In this document: one piece after another, positions 62,701 through 64,000 of the stretch
Position numbering within the stretch: position 1 is the stretch's first letter
How the letters are laid out: each line of letters begins with the position of its first letter
Assembly (NCBI GenBank): GCA_965247455.1
Contig: CBDFHE010000018.1
Coordinates: 682,001-746,000, forward strand
Length of the DNA stretch: 64,000 nt
Reading direction: 5' to 3'
DNA from: JACZYA01 sp965247455
GTDB taxonomy: Bacteria > Acidobacteriota > Terriglobia > Acidiferrales > 2-02-FULL-67-57
Translations under genes and position numbers: made by a program
The notes under the pieces: model-generated
What the model was told of the DNA's origin: nothing
Seen by the model: the letters and a program-made list of their open reading frames with translations, nothing else
The model's database searches: none

Positions 62701-63111
62701 CGTTTGCTCCTTCCTTGTCTTTCGTGTGTGCAGTTTAAGGGATACCGTGGGACAAGGCAAACCGAGAGGAAGTTGCGACCCCTGCCGAGCGGGGCAAGCT
62801 TGCGAGCAAGCCCGCCTGCGAGGCGTCGGAGTGATGCCTGCCGGCGGAACCCGCCAAGGTGGACCCTCGAGTTTCGGCGGGGTTAAAACCCCGCCCTACC
62901 CAGCTTTCTTGTGCTTCCCAAGAGTGCGGGTGCTGAGCACCTCTTCCGGACTGTCTTGCTCGGCAGGGCACCCTTCGGCAAGCCTGCCTGCGGTAGGCAG
63001 GGCCGTGGGCTGAACTCAGTGGGCTGTACCAGGTACGCAGTTCAGAGTACCGAAGGCAACAAGGACCGAGAAAACATTTCACCGCAGAGGGCGCGGAGAG
63101 CGCAGAGAAAA
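62701..63111. repeat. Non-coding stretch with repeat S copy 2 (62811-62900) and other palindromes
   Basis: Repeat S copy 2 is the form without the 23-bp insertion. Also present: CCTGCCTGCGGTAGGCAGG at about 62980-63000 and a CTTCGGCAAGC fragment. No gene. Confidence 0.75.
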
Positions 63112-64000
63112 TCAGTAGGCCCAGCGGAGGAGGAGGCCGCCGGTGGTGAAGCCGGCGCCGACGGCGAGCAGCATGGTGAGGTCGCCTTTTTGGAGGCGGC
63201 CGCAGGCGAGCGCGTCCACCAGGGCGATGGGGATGGTGCCGGCGGTGGTGTTGCCGAACTTGCCAATGTTGAGCAGGACGCGCTCGTCAGGCAGACCGAG
63301 GCGCTGCTGGGTGGCACGGATGATGCGCTGGTTGGCTTGGTGGGGGACGAGCAGCTTGAGGTCGTCGGGCTGGAAGCCGTTGCGCGTGAGGAGCAGGTCG
63401 GCGACTTCGCTCATGCGGCGGACGGCGTACTTGAAAACCTGGCGGCCGTCCTGGTGGACGTAGTGCATTTTTTTGTCGACGGTTTCGTGCGAGGGCGGGT
63501 GGAGGCTGCCGCCGGCGGGCATGTAGAGGTAGTGGCCGCCGGAGCCGTCGATGTCGTGGTGGAAGTCGAGGATGCCTTCCTCGCCGTCGGCGGTGGGCTC
63601 GAGCAGCACGGCGCCGGCGCCGTCGCCGAAGAGAATGCAGGTGGCGCGGTCTTCAAAGTTGATGATGGAGGACATGACGTCGGAGCCGATGATCAGCGCT
63701 CGGCGGTGGGTGCCGGCGGCGACGAACTGCGCGCCGACCGTGACTGCATAGACGAAGCCGGAGCAGGCGGCGATGAGGTCGAAGCCCCAGGCGCGTCGGC
63801 AGCCGAGGTTGTTCTGCACCAGGCAGGCGGTGGAGGGGAACAGCATGTCGGGGGTGACGGTGGCGACGATGATGAGGTCGATGTCTTCGGGCGCGACTTG
63901 TTTTTGTTGGAGGAGTTGGCGGGCGGCTTCGGTGGCAAGGTGGGAGGCGGCCACGCCTTTGTCCACGATGTGGCGCTCGGAGATGCCGGTGCGTTCGAGA
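63112..64000 (-). CDS. fabH: 3-oxoacyl-ACP synthase III (N-terminus outside window)
   Basis: About 296 residues. First step of fatty-acid chain building from acetyl-CoA and malonyl-ACP. The frame is open to the window edge (LERTGISERHIVDKGVAASH). The catalytic triad is visible: Cys in FDLIAACSGFVYAV, His in LLVPHQANQRIIRA, Asn in NIGKFGNTTAGTIPIAL. The end GAGFTTGGLLLRWAY is standard. Only the first 30-40 residues are missing. Confidence 0.96.
   Translation of the reverse strand, partial: LERTGISERHIVDKGVAASHLATEAARQLLQQKQVAPEDIDLIIVATVTPDMLFPSTACLVQNNLGCRRAWGFDLIAACSGFVYAVTVGAQFVAAGTHRRALIIGSDVMSSIINFEDRATCILFGDGAGAVLLEPTADGEEGILDFHHDIDGSGGHYLYMPAGGSLHPPSHETVDKKMHYVHQDGRQVFKYAVRRMSEVADLLLTRNGFQPDDLKLLVPHQANQRIIRATQQRLGLPDERVLLNIGKFGNTTAGTIPIALVDALACGRLQKGDLTMLLAVGAGFTTGGLLLRWAY

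Overview
The window is GC-rich bacterial DNA that looks chromosomal and most likely comes from an Acidobacteriota genome (inference). The reasons are the TonB-dependent receptor with an N-terminal carboxypeptidase-regulatory domain, secreted M20 peptidases, an HU protein and MglA-like GTPase of the kind seen in that phylum, a PurQ / small PurL purine system, and very many short GC-rich palindromic repeats. Both ends cut genes: citrate synthase on the left and FabH on the right.

Layout. 1-2.2 kb: the end of citrate synthase, then IS1380 copy 1. 2.3-8.1 kb: a metal/redox island with an outer-membrane barrel, a broken cytochrome-c/barrel gene, a two-domain multicopper oxidase, a ZIP-like transporter and a convergent peroxiredoxin whose catalytic cysteine codon is UGA (probable selenocysteine). 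Three of these genes share one promoter/operator architecture. 8.66-12.7 kb: an IS1595-type element carrying a DNA methyltransferase-HNH fusion and two small genes, sitting between a methylase remnant and a beheaded secreted-protein gene. 13.3-22.2 kb: TonB receptor, sugar/choline-type nucleotidyltransferase, a large secreted protein and an alkaline-phosphatase-superfamily enzyme; the next gene is cut by IS1380 copy 2. 23.9-38.6 kb: housekeeping genes (NUDIX, M20 peptidase, LysW-like protein, lipid kinase, tyrS, purN, purM, MauE/DsbA pair, purF, purL, purQ, glmU). 39.9-57.3 kb: three more IS1380 copies separated by mglA, endonuclease V, tRNA-Asn, rmlA, a GT2 glycosyltransferase, a DUF389 protein, a dipeptidase, HU, NAD-salvage genes and TPR/DUF962 genes. 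57.4-64 kb: a chimeric ORF, an IS1202/ISNCY-like element with a 16-bp target duplication, a DksA-like protein, ComF, HNH, and tRNA-Ser followed by two tiny GIY-YIG units each ending in a partial tRNA-Ser copy, then a DUF1259 protein and fabH.

Two themes run through the window. First, strong rearrangement: five almost identical IS1380 copies, only one with an exact target duplication, and at least eight truncated or fused genes (methylase, secreted protein, PD40 protein, LptD tail, GT2, S23/acetamidase chimera, and fragments beside IS copies 2, 3 and 5). Second, miniature palindromic sequences have inserted into the loops of other repeats and into partial tRNA T-loops, leaving clean filled and empty site pairs. 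The strongest candidates for something undescribed are the tRNA-Ser/GIY-YIG tandem units and these micro-insertions. The selenocysteine peroxiredoxin and the three-promoter TTAA regulon are also well supported by the sequence.
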